From: Aggregatibacter kilianii
GTDB taxonomy: Bacteria > Pseudomonadota > Gammaproteobacteria > Enterobacterales > Pasteurellaceae
Assembly: GCF_003129965.1 (NCBI RefSeq)
Contig: NZ_NRCJ01000003.1
Location: 144,288 to 208,287 of the forward strand
Direction: 5' to 3'
DNA: 64,000 bases
The notes under the pieces were generated by a model. That model was not told the DNA's origin, made no database searches, and was given only the letters and a program-made list of their open reading frames with translations. The position numbers and the translations under genes were made by a program. Positions 48,924 to 61,555 of this stretch are shown here, in pieces; the first letter of the stretch is position 1, and the number at the start of each line of letters is the position of its first letter.

Positions 48924-49051
48924 TTTTTTGATACTTTTTTTAATACTTGGGATAAATAACGTTTATGAGTCGAGAGTTGTGGTAGGGAAGAAAGCAATCG
49001 TTTGCTATGAAAAATGTGCCGAAAAACGACCGCACTTTTAGTAGAAAAGTA

Positions 49052-49297
49052 CTATTTAATGCTGTTGAGTTTGCTGGTGTGTTTCAAGCGCCATAATTGA
49101 TAAATATGCACGGCGACTAAAAACGCGTTCAATAATGCCACCGGGTAAGTGTGCGTGATAAGGGCATAAATCATGAATAATGCGGCACCGACACAGTTGA
49201 CAATGCGGAGCGGCACGATGGATTTAAATAAAAAAGACGCGGCGACAATCAATGTCGCGACGTAGCCTAAAATTTCAACGGAATTAATTTCAAACAT
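49052..49297 (-). CDS. YgjV-like small inner-membrane protein
   Basis: An 81-residue protein with three hydrophobic segments (EILGYVATLIVAASFLF, NCVGAALFMIYALI, VALLNAFLVAVHIYQLW). This pattern matches the YgjV/YgjV-like family of unknown function. The ATG at 49297 is preferred over an upstream in-frame codon because hydrophobic segment one starts soon after it. It is monocistronic. Confidence 0.6.
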   Translation of the reverse strand: MFEINSVEILGYVATLIVAASFLFKSIVPLRIVNCVGAALFMIYALITHTYPVALLNAFLVAVHIYQLWRLKHTSKLNSIK

Positions 49298-49401
49298 AAT
49301 AATCTCAAAGATGAAATAAGAAAGGGCGCTATGATATTGCAAATGGCGGTCGGTTGCAAAATCTTTGCAGATGGGGAATTCGGTTAAATTCCCTTTTTGG
49401 G

Positions 49402-49466
49402 GAAAATAAAAACAGCCCCAAAGGGGCTGAGTTATGCGTGACCTAGGGTAACTTTGTTACCCTAGG
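49402..49466 (-). terminator. Two-hairpin terminator of argG
   Basis: On the minus strand argG is followed by a perfect 10-bp stem (CCTAGGGTAA / TTACCCTAGG, 49442-49466), then by CAGCCCC/GGGGCTG (49413-49429) and a T-rich tract. The second hairpin is a standard terminator; the first may protect the RNA end. Confidence 0.8.
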
Positions 49467-49476
49467 GGAAGAACGT

Positions 49477-51734
<2,258 letters not shown>

Positions 51735-51798
51735 ATTACTCCTGTTTCGTGATGAAAAATCCCCGCTATTCTAATCCATAGAAGGGATGGCTTTAAAG

Positions 51799-52659
51799 TT
51801 ATTTCGTTAATAAATCCAAGGCTTCTTGATATTTCTCAACGGTTTTTTGAATGACCTCGGCAGGCACTTTCGGTGCCGGCGGTTGTTTGTTCCAGCCACT
51901 GTTTTCCAGCCAGTCACGGATAAATTGTTTATCAAAAGACGGCGGATTCGTGCCTTCTTTATAGGTTTCCACCGACCAAAAACGGCTGGAATCCGGGGTC
52001 AGGACTTCGTCCATTAGGGTTAATGTGCCGTTTTCATCCAAACCGAATTCAAATTTGGTGTCACAAATAATAATGCCTTTGCTCAGCGCGTATTTTGCCG
52101 CTTCCGTGTAAAGGGCGATGGCTTTTTCTTTTACTTGCGCCGCGAGATTGTTGCCGATCAATTTTTCGCATTCGGCGTAGCTGATATTAATATCGTGGTT
52201 GCCGATTTCTTCCTTGCTGGACGGGGTGAAAATCGGCTCCGGCAATTTGCTGGCTTCTGTTAAGCCTTTCGGCAATTCTAAACCGCAAATCGTGCCGGTT
52301 TGTTTGTAATCTTTCAGCCCGCTGCCGGTTAAATAACCGCGCACGATTGATTCGATTTTAATCGGGGTTAAACGCTTGCAAACCACCGCGCGATCTTTCA
52401 CTAAATCCGCTTCGGCTTTTGGTAGCACATCGTAAACGCTGTCGCCAGTGAAATGGTTGGGCATGATATGGGAAAGTTTGTTGAACCAGAAATTGGAGAT
52501 TTGCGTGAGAATTTCGCCTTTACGCGGAATCGGATCGTCTAAAATCACATCAAACGCCGACAACCGATCCGTCGCCACCATCAGCATTCGTTTGTCATCG
52601 ATTTCATACAAATCCCGCACTTTGCCGGAATAGATTTTTTTAAGACTGAGTTGTGTCAT
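51799..52659 (-). CDS. purC: SAICAR synthase
   Basis: A 286-residue enzyme adding aspartate to CAIR in purine synthesis. Words such as YSGKVRDLYEID, TDRLSAFDV, RGYLTGSG and DTKFEFG are those of the PurC family, here of the longer type. A near-perfect PurR operator lies 57 bp upstream. Confidence 0.95.
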   Translation of the reverse strand: MTQLSLKKIYSGKVRDLYEIDDKRMLMVATDRLSAFDVILDDPIPRKGEILTQISNFWFNKLSHIMPNHFTGDSVYDVLPKAEADLVKDRAVVCKRLTPIKIESIVRGYLTGSGLKDYKQTGTICGLELPKGLTEASKLPEPIFTPSSKEEIGNHDINISYAECEKLIGNNLAAQVKEKAIALYTEAAKYALSKGIIICDTKFEFGLDENGTLTLMDEVLTPDSSRFWSVETYKEGTNPPSFDKQFIRDWLENSGWNKQPPAPKVPAEVIQKTVEKYQEALDLLTK

Positions 52660-52715
52660 TTCATTTACCTTTTTATCTGCGTAAAAATCGTGCCGCGTAT
52701 TCTACCGCACTTTTA

Positions 52716-52731
52716 ACGCAAACGTTTGCAT
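52716..52731 (-). promoter_or_regulatory. PurR operator upstream of purC
   Basis: ACGCAAACGTTTGCAT is one base from the PurR consensus ACGCAAACGTTTGCGT, with a perfect 12-bp palindrome core (52718-52729). Confidence 0.85.
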
Positions 52732-52814
52732 TTTTTATGCAAGATTCTTCGGCGGGTGATTTTTTGCCGGAAAGTGCGGTTGATTTTCACCGTGTTTTTA
52801 AACTGTACGGGCAA

Positions 52815-52850
52815 GAAAAGCAAAAAGACCGACAACTCGCGTCATCGGTC
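52815..52850 (-). terminator. Porin gene terminator
   Basis: GACCGA (52827-52832) pairs with TCGGTC (52845-52850), followed on the minus strand by TTTTTGCTTTTC. Confidence 0.75.
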
Positions 52851-52884
52851 AAAAAAGACAGTATTTATTGTTATAGATAAAAAA

Positions 52885-53898
52885 CTAGAAAGTAATTCGA
52901 GTACCTAAACCCACACGGGCGCCTTCCGCCACTTTTTTGCCGTTTTCTTTTACTTGCGCTTTACCGCCTTCAAGGTAAACTGAAACATATTTGTTGAATT
53001 TATGATCGACACCCAATGTCCAACCACGGTATTTACCTTTCGGCTGATCCGCATTTTTACCCGTACCCCACAAGTAAGCGCCGTAAACGGCGTTTTTCTC
53101 GGTGGCTTGGACTTTGAAGCCTAAATCGAAACGGTCGATTTTTTCGTATTTAGCACTCATGCTATGTTTGAAATTGTAATCTTTGTGGCCCTTGATTGAT
53201 TTACCATGCGCCCAGTCTAAACCGACGCTAACGATTTTATATTTCACATCAAAGCCTACACCCAACATTTTTTGTTTGTAGTCATCCGCTTTTGTGTTTC
53301 CTTTGGTGATTTCCACATAACCGGAACCGAATCTTACCGCCAAGTCATCCCATTGTCCGTCATAGAACGCACCGACGCCGTAGCCTTGACCGCTTGCGGC
53401 TTTGGTTTTATCCGCTTCACCGAAATAATAATCGGCGGCAAAACGGAAGCCTGCAAATTTGCTAGACATAAAGTGCGCCGCTTTCGGGGCGGAATCATGT
53501 AACACGTTGCCGCCTAATTCATAGGAGTAGTTGGCTTTTGGAATGTGGTCGCCTAATGTGAGTTGACGACCGAAGGTTAATGAACCGATATCTTCATGCG
53601 ACATTCCGACGAATAAACGTTGGGTTTTCACGCCGTCACCCACGGTGCCGTTGGTTGTAAAGCGAATTTCTACCGCACCTAATGCCGTAAAACCGCCGCC
53701 GATGTCTTGATAGGCGCGAACGCGTACGCGGGAACCGCGATCTACCAAGTCGGTACGTTTGCCTTTCGCTTTCACGATTTCTAACGCTCCACGTCCGTCT
53801 AAATCAACTTTCGTACCGTCGGTTTGGTAAATTACAGCGGCATTTGCGGAGGTCGCTGCCATTGCCGTTAAGGCTAATGCGAGAAGTGTTTTTTTCAT
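52885..53898 (-). CDS. General porin, OmpP2-like
   Basis: A 337-residue outer-membrane barrel. Signal peptide about 1-20 (ANA-AVIYQ), then DGTKVDLDGRGALEIVK, the first strand of Gram-negative porins. Amphipathic strands follow and the last residue is Phe (LGTRITF), the signal for barrel insertion. The ATG at 53898 follows AAGGTG at proper distance. Identity to the OmpP2 group is inferred from family and genus. Confidence 0.85.
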   Translation of the reverse strand: MKKTLLALALTAMAATSANAAVIYQTDGTKVDLDGRGALEIVKAKGKRTDLVDRGSRVRVRAYQDIGGGFTALGAVEIRFTTNGTVGDGVKTQRLFVGMSHEDIGSLTFGRQLTLGDHIPKANYSYELGGNVLHDSAPKAAHFMSSKFAGFRFAADYYFGEADKTKAASGQGYGVGAFYDGQWDDLAVRFGSGYVEITKGNTKADDYKQKMLGVGFDVKYKIVSVGLDWAHGKSIKGHKDYNFKHSMSAKYEKIDRFDLGFKVQATEKNAVYGAYLWGTGKNADQPKGKYRGWTLGVDHKFNKYVSVYLEGGKAQVKENGKKVAEGARVGLGTRITF

Positions 53899-53907
53899 AT
53901 TGGTCAC

Positions 53908-54400
53908 CTTGCAGTTGGTTTAAATAAAATTGATGTCATCCTTTACTAAAATTAAGATTTTTCACTCCATTTTTTATTATTTAATGGTGTTTTACTTAAT
54001 TTTGAGCTAACGCTAATCAAAGGCTTTTATGCTGTCAACTGGTTAGGAAATTTTTCTTTATTTTGAAATTTATTGTTTATCAATGTGTTATGGTTTTATA
54101 TGAAGTTTTTAAATCATTTATAAATGTTATTTGGATCACATTTTCAATATTTTTTTAATATAGGATTTTATATCCATATTTTTCTAATTCATTGATAATC
54201 ATGGAAATTAAATTATTTTAAAATTTAACGAAAAAATAAAATTAATATTTTTTAATTAAGCGGAGAAATTCGTATTATTTTTGTGATTCAGATCACAGAG
54301 TCAATACCATAAATCCCTTTTAAAACAATGGAGTGCAGGCTTTTTTTACTCCATTTTAACTTGAGTTTTATGATGAATTTTAGATAGAAAATACGTTTTT
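53908..54400 (-). other. AT-rich noncoding region upstream of the porin gene
   Basis: About 490 bp without a credible gene, very AT-rich. It holds a perfect CRP core at 54282-54297 and a 7-bp inverted repeat (ATGGAGT 54328-54334 / ACTCCAT 54348-54354). A long regulated porin leader or a small RNA could lie here, but I see no convincing promoter-terminator pair. Confidence 0.5.
54282..54297. promoter_or_regulatory. Perfect CRP core palindrome
   Basis: TGTGA-TTCAGA-TCACA is a perfect CRP core. It lies about 390 bp from the porin start and about 440 bp from prfC, so its target is unclear. Confidence 0.65.
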
Positions 54401-54470
54401 AAAGAAAAAGTGCGGTGAAAATTTCAGGTATTTTTAACATCATGCTTGATAGAGAGCCATAAAGGCGACG

Positions 54471-54561
54471 GGTAGGGTGGGCTTGCCAGCCCACCAATAA
54501 AATCTTGACCTTATCTATGGGTGGGGGCAACCTGTGGTGGGTTAGCAAACCCACCCTACAG
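54471..54561. repeat. MITE-like palindromic repeat
   Basis: Two inverted ends, GTAGGGTGGGCTTGCCAGCC... (54472-54496) and its near complement (54536-54559), agree at about 22 of 25 positions. Each end is itself a small hairpin. The ~40-bp centre is unrelated. The form is that of a short non-autonomous mobile repeat. Confidence 0.65.
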
Positions 54562-54727
54562 AAACACTCTGAAAACCGACCGCACTTTATGGCGACATTA
54601 CGATCGCGACAGCTATTTCCGTGCTTGAAAAAACAGGCTAAAAAGCATATAGTTGCGCCACTCATTTTTGAACCGTCATTTAAGGCGGTTTCTTTATTTC
54701 TTTAACCAAATAATACAGACAACACCG

Positions 54728-56311
54728 ATGACACACCCACAAGAACAGGTTAACAAACGCCGCACTTTTGCGATTATTTCCCACCCCGATGCGGGTAAAA
54801 CCACCATCACCGAAAAAGTATTGCTTTACGGCAATGCCATTCAAAAAGCCGGTTCGGTGAAAGGCAAAGGTTCGGCGCAGTACGCCAAATCCGACTGGAT
54901 GGAAATGGAAAAACAACGCGGGATTTCCATTACTACTTCCGTAATGCAATTCCCGTATAACGATTGTTTGGTGAACCTGCTGGACACCCCGGGGCACGAG
55001 GATTTCTCCGAAGATACCTACCGCACGTTAACCGCCGTGGACAGCTGTTTGATGGTCATCGACTCGGCAAAAGGGGTCGAGGAGCGCACCATTAAATTGA
55101 TGGAAGTGACCCGTTTGCGCGACACACCGATTATCACGTTCATGAACAAACTTGACCGCGATATTCGTGATCCGATGGAATTGCTGGACGAAGTGGAAAA
55201 TGTGTTGAAAATCCACTGTGCGCCGATTACTTGGCCTATCGGCTGCGGCAAATTGTTCAAAGGCGTGTATCACCTCTACAAAGACGAAACCTATCTTTAT
55301 CAAACAGGACAAGGCTACACCATTCAGGAAGTACGTATTATCAAAGGGTTAGATAATCCTGAACTGGATAACGCCGTGGGCGATGACTTGGCACAACAAT
55401 TGCGCGATGAATTGGAACTGGTGAAAGGCGCCAGCAACGAATTTGACTTGGATTTATTCTTAAGCGGCGAACTCACACCGGTGTTTTTCGGTACGGCGTT
55501 GGGCAACTTCGGCGTGGATCATTTCCTCGACGGCTTAACGGAATGGGCGCCGGCGCCACAAGCCCGTCAGGCGGACGTGCGTAAAGTATCTGCCGACGAA
55601 GAAAAATTCAGCGGTTTCGTATTTAAAATCCAAGCTAACATGGATCCGAAACACCGCGACCGCGTGGCGTTCTTACGTGTGGTGTCCGGCAAATACGAAA
55701 AAGGCATGAAACTCAAACACGTACGTATCGGCAAAGACGTGGTGATTTCCGATGCCTTAACCTTCATGGCAGGCGACCGCGCCCACGCGGAAGAGGCTTA
55801 CGCCGGCGATATTATCGGCTTGCATAACCACGGTACGATCCAAATCGGCGACACTTTCACCCAAGGGGAAGAGTTAAAATTCACCGGCATTCCGAATTTC
55901 GCGCCGGAATTGTTCCGCCGCATCCGCCTGAAAGATCCGCTTAAACAAAAGCAATTGCTAAAAGGCTTGGTACAACTTTCCGAAGAAGGCGCGGTACAGG
56001 TTTTCCGCCCGTTGCTGAACAACGATTTAATCGTTGGTGCGGTAGGCGTATTGCAGTTTGACGTGGTGGTGTCCCGCTTAAAATCCGAATACAACGTGGA
56101 AGCCATTTACGAAACCGTCAACGTGGCAACCGCGCGCTGGGTTGAGTGTGTCGATGCAAAGAAATTCGAAGAATTTAAACGTAAAAACGAACAAAACTTG
56201 GCACTCGACGGCGGAGATAACCTCACTTACATCGCCCCGACCATGGTGAATTTAAACCTCGCCCAAGAACGTTACCCCGACGTAACCTTCTTCAAAACCC
56301 GCGAACACTGA
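54728..56311 (+). CDS. prfC: Peptide chain release factor 3
   Basis: A 527-residue GTPase that removes RF1/RF2 from the ribosome. G1 is SHPDAGKTT (about 18-26), G3 is DTPGHEDF and G4 is MNKLDRD. The ATG at 54728 fits the family start ([13 protein letters not shown]); the frame to 54653 is an extension without support. Confidence 0.96.
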   Translation: MTHPQEQVNKRRTFAIISHPDAGKTTITEKVLLYGNAIQKAGSVKGKGSAQYAKSDWMEMEKQRGISITTSVMQFPYNDCLVNLLDTPGHEDFSEDTYRTLTAVDSCLMVIDSAKGVEERTIKLMEVTRLRDTPIITFMNKLDRDIRDPMELLDEVENVLKIHCAPITWPIGCGKLFKGVYHLYKDETYLYQTGQGYTIQEVRIIKGLDNPELDNAVGDDLAQQLRDELELVKGASNEFDLDLFLSGELTPVFFGTALGNFGVDHFLDGLTEWAPAPQARQADVRKVSADEEKFSGFVFKIQANMDPKHRDRVAFLRVVSGKYEKGMKLKHVRIGKDVVISDALTFMAGDRAHAEEAYAGDIIGLHNHGTIQIGDTFTQGEELKFTGIPNFAPELFRRIRLKDPLKQKQLLKGLVQLSEEGAVQVFRPLLNNDLIVGAVGVLQFDVVVSRLKSEYNVEAIYETVNVATARWVECVDAKKFEEFKRKNEQNLALDGGDNLTYIAPTMVNLNLAQERYPDVTFFKTREH

Positions 56312-56335
56312 TTTCACGAAAATACCCAAAAACAA

Positions 56336-56387
56336 GACCGCACTTTGATTTTATCGATCAAAGTGCGGTCCTTTTTTTAGATGTTTT
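56336..56387 (+). repeat. 52-bp direct repeat, left copy, containing a dual-USS terminator
   Basis: Inverted uptake signals GACCGCACTTTGAT / ATCAAAGTGCGGTC, a T run and AGATGTTTT. The same 52 bp recur at 57169-57220 with one difference (C at 56371, G at 57204). It terminates prfC. Confidence 0.88.
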
Positions 56388-56499
56388 GCGATCATCGTCG
56401 TAAAACTAATCTCGCTTTCTTGATTGCTTAGAAGCATTTCTCATACTTGCCCTATTTATTATTGAAGATATAAGTTATAGATTATAAAATGAGGCGGTT

Positions 56500-56841
56500 A
56501 TGTGGACAGTGATTTTAACGGAACGGTTTGAAAACTGGTTAAATCAACAATCTTTTAAAATTCAGGAGCGGGTTTTGGCTCATTTAGTGCGATTGGAACA
56601 TTTTGGCCCCAATCTGGCTCGCCCGTATGTAGACAGTATAGAAGGTTCGGCGCATAGCAATATGAAAGAGTTACGAGTTCAACATTCCGGAAGAGCAATT
56701 CGGATATTTTTTGCTTTTGATCCGAAGCGTAGAGCCGTTGTGTTATGCGGCGGGGATAAGGGCAATGACAAGCGGTTTTATCACAATATGATTCGGATCG
56801 CGGATCAAGAACTGAATCATTATTTAGCAGGCATGGAGTAA
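56500..56841 (+). CDS. RelE/HigB-type toxin (Gp49-like)
   Basis: A 113-residue toxin of the RelE/ParE superfamily, Gp49-like branch: FENWLNQQSFKIQERVLAHL, YVDSIEGSAHSNMKELRVQH and RIFFAFDPKRRAVVLCGGDKG. Such proteins cut mRNA on the ribosome. It precedes the antitoxin gene, the HigBA order. The upstream gap contains a possible promoter (TTGAAG 56462-56467, 17 bp, TAAAAT 56485-56490) that would give a nearly leaderless message. Confidence 0.85.
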   Translation: MWTVILTERFENWLNQQSFKIQERVLAHLVRLEHFGPNLARPYVDSIEGSAHSNMKELRVQHSGRAIRIFFAFDPKRRAVVLCGGDKGNDKRFYHNMIRIADQELNHYLAGME

Positions 56842-56846
56842 GTAAC

Positions 56847-57146
56847 ATGAAAACATTACAGCAAGTCATCAATGAACGTTCAAGAGACAGTCAACAGCGT
56901 ATTCAAGTCATGGCGGAAGAGTTAATTCTTGAAACGGGTTTGCAACTGCTACGTGATGAATTGAATATGTCGCAGCAACAACTTGCAACGATCTTAGGTG
57001 TGACGCAACCGGCGATTAATCAAATGGAACAACGTGGTAATGAAATTAAGTTGGCAACATTAAAACGCTATATTGAAGCCATGGGCGGGAAATTGCGCCT
57101 TAGTGTGGAAATGCCTAATGGACATCAGCGGATTTTCCGGATTTAA
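56847..57146 (+). CDS. HigA-type antitoxin, Xre family
   Basis: A 99-residue protein with a helix-turn-helix at about 45-66 (MSQQQLATILGVTQPAINQME). It lies 5 bp after the toxin gene and should bind the toxin and repress the operon. Confidence 0.87.
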   Translation: MKTLQQVINERSRDSQQRIQVMAEELILETGLQLLRDELNMSQQQLATILGVTQPAINQMEQRGNEIKLATLKRYIEAMGGKLRLSVEMPNGHQRIFRI

Positions 57147-57168
57147 ATTTTGATTTGATAAAAGAAAC

Positions 57169-57220
57169 GACCGCACTTTGATTTTATCGATCAAAGTGCG
57201 GTCGTTTTTTTAGATGTTTT
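57169..57220. repeat. 52-bp direct repeat, right copy, containing a dual-USS terminator
   Basis: Second copy of the repeat at 56336-56387. It acts as a bidirectional terminator between the antitoxin gene and the BASS transporter gene, whose stop codon is four bases away. Confidence 0.88.
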
Positions 57221-57223
57221 TAC

Positions 57224-58174
57224 TTACTTCTTACTTTCTTCTTCATTGCCGTTTTTCAAGGTGGAGAAGTAGTTTGCCAGAATCGGGCCGGAGACGTTGT
57301 GCCAGAAGCTGAACACGGCGCTTGGTACGGCGGCGATCGGATTTAAGTGGGCGGTGGCGAGGGCGGCACCTAAACCGGAGTTTTGCATACCCACCTCAAT
57401 GGCGATGGCTTTGCTGTCGTAATTGTTGAGTTTCAAGGCGCGCGCGGCGATAAAGCCCAATAAATAGCCTAAACAGTTATGCACCACGACCACACCAAAA
57501 ATCAATAAACCGGAGTCGATGATTTTGTCTTTGCTGCCCGCAACCACGGCGGCAAGGATCAAGACGATGGCGACAACGGAAACCAGCGGCATGGTTTGGC
57601 TGAGTTGCGACATCTGTTTTTTGAACAGGGCACGAACCACCAAGCCTAAGAAAATCGGGAAGAGCACCATTTCCAACACAGAAACGAACATGGCGGTGGC
57701 GTTGATTTCAATCCATTGGCTGGCGAGCACATAGAAGATAATCGGTGTCAGCAACGGCGCCAACAAGGTGGAAATTGTCGTACAAGCCACAGAAAGTGCG
57801 GTGTTGCCACGGGCTAAATAGGTCATCACGTTAGAGGATGTGCCGCCCGGGCAGGAACCCACCAGAATCACACCGGCGGCTAAATCGTCCGGTAAATTCA
57901 ATGCTTTTGCGAGCACAAAAGCGATAGACGGCATGATCACAAACTGTCCGACCACGCCGACTATGACGGCTTTCGGGTGTTTTGCTACTTCGCTGAAATC
58001 GTTGAAGGTGAGCGTAATCCCCATACCGAACATAACAATGCCGAGCAAATAAGGAATGTATTGGCGGAGTCCTAAAAAGGTTTCCGGCGAAACAAAGGCG
58101 AGAAGGGCGAAAAGCAAAACCCAAAGGGCAAAGGTTTTGCTGACAAATTGTGTGAATTTAAGCAATGCGTGCAT
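57224..58174 (-). CDS. Bile acid:sodium symporter (BASS) family transporter
   Basis: A 316-residue protein with about ten membrane segments. The BASS words GSCPGGTSSNVMTYLARGN and EVGMQNSGLGAALA are clear. Bacterial members carry organic acids such as ketopantoate or bile acids with sodium; the substrate here is unknown. Confidence 0.85.
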   Translation of the reverse strand: MHALLKFTQFVSKTFALWVLLFALLAFVSPETFLGLRQYIPYLLGIVMFGMGITLTFNDFSEVAKHPKAVIVGVVGQFVIMPSIAFVLAKALNLPDDLAAGVILVGSCPGGTSSNVMTYLARGNTALSVACTTISTLLAPLLTPIIFYVLASQWIEINATAMFVSVLEMVLFPIFLGLVVRALFKKQMSQLSQTMPLVSVVAIVLILAAVVAGSKDKIIDSGLLIFGVVVVHNCLGYLLGFIAARALKLNNYDSKAIAIEVGMQNSGLGAALATAHLNPIAAVPSAVFSFWHNVSGPILANYFSTLKNGNEEESKK

Positions 58175-58271
58175 AAACTGTCCTTAAATTGAAATGCGGA
58201 TAGTGAAAAAAGGTAGTCAACATAGCAGAAAATAGACGAAATGAAAAAATATTTTCCGGGTTGAAAAGCAG

Positions 58272-58318
58272 AAAACGTGAATTTATTTTATTTTGGTAAA
58301 TAAATTCACGTTTTTTTA
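58272..58318. terminator. Long-stem terminator between glnE and the BASS gene
   Basis: AACGTGAATTTATTT and AAATAAATTCACGTT form a 15-bp perfect stem with a T run. In the direction of glnE transcription it lies just beyond the stop codon. Confidence 0.8.
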
Positions 58319-58373
58319 AGGAAATGAAAAAACGTCGTCAAAAACAACCGCACTTTAATGGAATCGCCTGACT

Positions 58374-61307
58374 TTAATTGAATAACTGCGCCCAAATCTC
58401 CCGCACAAACGCCCGCTCCTCATGAAATTCCGAGGCGTCCACCACGGAAGGCAAGCCGAGCAGGTTCAGGTGATGAATGCGGTTGCGTAGATCCACATAA
58501 CATTGTTTTAAGCGTTCGCTATCTGTTTCGGAAATCACGCCGTATTCCGCCATAATCTCGAAAATTCGCACGTTATCCGACCAGCGGGTGAGTGCAGGTT
58601 GTTGCGGTGAATGGGCGAGCACCAGATATTGGGCGATAAATTCGATGTCCGTGATGCCGCCCGCGTCGGTTTTGATGTTAAATTGGCTTTCCTCATGTTG
58701 CGCCAAGTGCCGATACATTTTTTCGCGCATATCGCGTACGTCCTGTTTGAGTTGCGCCATATCACGCGGCGCGGAAAGCGCGTTGCGACGAATGGCATCA
58801 AATTCCTCCCGTAACGACGCTTCACCGAACACCGCACGACTGCGCACCAAGGCTTGTTTTTCCCAAGTCCAGGCTTCGTTCAGTTGATAATTCTCAAACG
58901 CCGCGAAAGAGCAGCCGAGCAATCCCGCGTCGCCGGACGGACGCAGGCGCATATCCACGTCATACAAAATCCCCGCGCTGGTGTTCATGCTGAAAATGCT
59001 GACGATTTTCTGTGCGAGGCGTAAATAAAACTGGTTGCTGTCGATGACTTTTTTGCCGCCGACGGTTTGGCTGTTGCTGACGGGATCGTATAAAAACACC
59101 AGATCCAAATCGGATTTGTAGCCCAATTCGATGCCGCCTAATTTGCCGTAGCCCACCACCAAGAAGTTTTTTTGCCCTTCCGCCAAATGTTCGGGCACGC
59201 CGAAACGAACGGCGATTTGTTGCCACGCCAGATTGACCACCGCGCCGATAATCGCCTCCGCCAGATACGTGAGATGATCGCTCACTTTCATCACCGGCAA
59301 CACGCCGAGAATGTCGGCGGCGGCGATGCGGAGCAGGGCGGCGTGTTTAAATTGGCGCAAGCCGTCGATAAATTGCTCCTCATCGTCTTGCGGAAGACGC
59401 AACAAATATTGCTGTAATTCAGAAGCATATTCGGTAAAGTGCGGTGGATTTCGCAGGGATTTTTGATCGAGCAACTCGTCCAGCAAAATCGGGTGGCGCG
59501 CCACCTGTTCCGCAATGAATTTCGATTGGGCGCAAAACTCAATGAGCTGCGTCAAGGCTTGCGGATTCTCCGCCAACAATTCCAGATAGGTGGTGCGGGT
59601 GAGGATTTTTTCGATGATGTTCAGAATCCGCGGCAGCAAAATGTGGCAACGGGGCGTGTGCAACACTTGTTGCAACACATTGGGCATTAAGCGATTGAGC
59701 ACCGCCCGCCCGCGCACACCGATGGCATAACGGGGCAGTTCGTTGCGAAATTGTAGCAGACGATCCAACACCGCATCCTGTTCCGCTTCCAGCACGCCGT
59801 TTTGTTGCAAAATGCCGAGCAATTCCTGTTCGTCGAAATCGGTTTCGAGAAAATCTTCCCACTCATTTTCCGCCGTGTTTTCTTCCGGCTCGTCGCCGAT
59901 TAATGACTGAAAAACCGACCGCACTTTGCGTTGATGTGCCTGTAAAACGGCAAGAAAACCGTCCCAATCCTGAATCGGGTAGGCGACGGCAACGCTTTCT
60001 TGTTGCCCGTTCCATTGGGTGAATTCTGCACAGGCGAAGATGAGACGTTCACGATCCAAGTCATTGTCGGGCAGTTGTTGGGTTTGCTGATCTTTGATGG
60101 CTTGTAGCACGTTTTCCGCACGGCGCAAAAAGAGATAGGCATGACGTAAATCCGCTTCCTGTTCGGCAGAAATTAAATTGAGCCGGCTCAGTTCCGGCAA
60201 TACATTCAGCAATTCGTGCTGCTGTAGTGCGATTTCACGCCCACCTCGAATCAGCTGAAACACCTGCACGATAAATTCCACCTCGCGAATGCCGCCCGCG
60301 CCCAGTTTGATGTTGTCGGTGAGATTGCGACGGCGCACTTCCCGTTCGATTTTTTGCTTCATGTCGCGTAATGCCTGAATCACGCTGAAATCAATGTACC
60401 GACGATACACGAACGGGCGCAGCAGATTTTGCAATACGGCAACATTCGGATCCGTTGCCTGTGCGCCTAAAATTCGCCCTTTGATCATGGCGTAACGTTC
60501 CCAATCGCGCCCCTGATCTTGATAATACTGCTCCATGGCGTTAAAACTGAGCGCCAACGCACCGCTGTCGCCAAAAGGGCGTAGGCGCATATCGGTGCGG
60601 TACACAAAGCCGTCGGCGGTGTATTGATCCAAGGCGTTAATCAGACGTTGTCCCAAACGGGTAAAAAACTTCGCATTGTCTATGCTGCGGCGCGCGCCCA
60701 CCGTCTCCCCTTGGCTCGGGTAAGTAAAAATCAAGTCGATGTCGGAGGAAAAATTCAGCTCAAACCCGCCCAATTTTCCCATGCCGAGAATGTATAATTG
60801 CTGTGCGTTGCCCTGCGCATCGGTGGGCGTTCCCATTTCCTCGCACGCCCGCACATAAAGCCAATCCCGCGCGCCGATAATCAGGCTTTCCGCCAGTTGC
60901 GACAGACGAATGAAAATCTGTTCTACCGTGGCGAAATTGATGCTCTGACAAACGCTTAACTTGACCATTTCACGGGCGCGAAACCGACGCAATTCCTGGT
61001 AAAGCTGTTCTTCCGTCTGCACATCCTGCAACACCTCATTCAACCGTTCAGCATAGCCGTCACAGTCCTCAAAGTGCGGTAGTTTTTTCCAGCATTTCGC
61101 CAAAAAGTGCGGTTGTTTTTGCCACACATCCGCCACAAAATCCGACATCGCCACCGCCACGGCAATCTGCCCGATATTCGTTGCAGGATCGTCTTTCTGC
61201 CGGTCGATTTGTTCAAACAACGTCGCATCGAATTGTTCCGGAAAAGATTGAATCAGCACTTCGGCAAGGGAATGGAGTTTATCTGTGAATGGCGCAACAA
61301 AAGACAT
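58374..61307 (-). CDS. glnE: Glutamine synthetase adenylyltransferase/deadenylylase
   Basis: A 977-residue bifunctional enzyme. Two nucleotidyltransferase domains show [20 protein letters not shown] (about 172-191) and [20 protein letters not shown] (about 717-736). The first removes AMP from glutamine synthetase and the second adds it, under PII control. Full length. Several uptake signals lie inside. Confidence 0.95.
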   Translation of the reverse strand: MSFVAPFTDKLHSLAEVLIQSFPEQFDATLFEQIDRQKDDPATNIGQIAVAVAMSDFVADVWQKQPHFLAKCWKKLPHFEDCDGYAERLNEVLQDVQTEEQLYQELRRFRAREMVKLSVCQSINFATVEQIFIRLSQLAESLIIGARDWLYVRACEEMGTPTDAQGNAQQLYILGMGKLGGFELNFSSDIDLIFTYPSQGETVGARRSIDNAKFFTRLGQRLINALDQYTADGFVYRTDMRLRPFGDSGALALSFNAMEQYYQDQGRDWERYAMIKGRILGAQATDPNVAVLQNLLRPFVYRRYIDFSVIQALRDMKQKIEREVRRRNLTDNIKLGAGGIREVEFIVQVFQLIRGGREIALQQHELLNVLPELSRLNLISAEQEADLRHAYLFLRRAENVLQAIKDQQTQQLPDNDLDRERLIFACAEFTQWNGQQESVAVAYPIQDWDGFLAVLQAHQRKVRSVFQSLIGDEPEENTAENEWEDFLETDFDEQELLGILQQNGVLEAEQDAVLDRLLQFRNELPRYAIGVRGRAVLNRLMPNVLQQVLHTPRCHILLPRILNIIEKILTRTTYLELLAENPQALTQLIEFCAQSKFIAEQVARHPILLDELLDQKSLRNPPHFTEYASELQQYLLRLPQDDEEQFIDGLRQFKHAALLRIAAADILGVLPVMKVSDHLTYLAEAIIGAVVNLAWQQIAVRFGVPEHLAEGQKNFLVVGYGKLGGIELGYKSDLDLVFLYDPVSNSQTVGGKKVIDSNQFYLRLAQKIVSIFSMNTSAGILYDVDMRLRPSGDAGLLGCSFAAFENYQLNEAWTWEKQALVRSRAVFGEASLREEFDAIRRNALSAPRDMAQLKQDVRDMREKMYRHLAQHEESQFNIKTDAGGITDIEFIAQYLVLAHSPQQPALTRWSDNVRIFEIMAEYGVISETDSERLKQCYVDLRNRIHHLNLLGLPSVVDASEFHEERAFVREIWAQLFN

Positions 61308-61555
61308 GATGAATCCTTATGAAAAATGGTGCGTCAACTTTAGCATGAAATGGGGGAAATTTCAGGGGGGAAAAAGTGTGATTGGTGTCTCAGAATGAGA
61401 GAAAGATATTAGATGCTACGTAATATTTTTGATACCCTCCAGCTACAAGTAAGCGCGATTTTATGTTTCTAAAAAATAGCAATTTATTCTTAAAAGAAAC
61501 CGCACTTTATTGCATTAAATAAAAACGATATTGTATTAAACCTTAGGAAACCGCC
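61308..61555. other. Noncoding gap between glnE and cas3
   Basis: About 250 bp containing the divergent start regions, one uptake signal near 61499-61508 and no recognised operator. No CRISPR repeat was seen. Confidence 0.5.

Noticed and set aside
52653..52880. Plus-strand open frame of 75 codons opposite the purC upstream region
   Set aside because: It covers the PurR operator, uptake signals and the porin terminator, so coding is unlikely.
54328..54354. Small RNA terminator at the ATGGAGT/ACTCCAT inverted repeat
   Set aside because: The T run lies in the loop rather than after the stem, and no promoter at a fitting distance was seen.
54399..54665. Open frame of 88 codons on the minus strand across the palindromic repeat
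   Set aside because: It runs through the MITE-like hairpins and an uptake signal, has no ribosome-binding site and no recognisable protein pattern.
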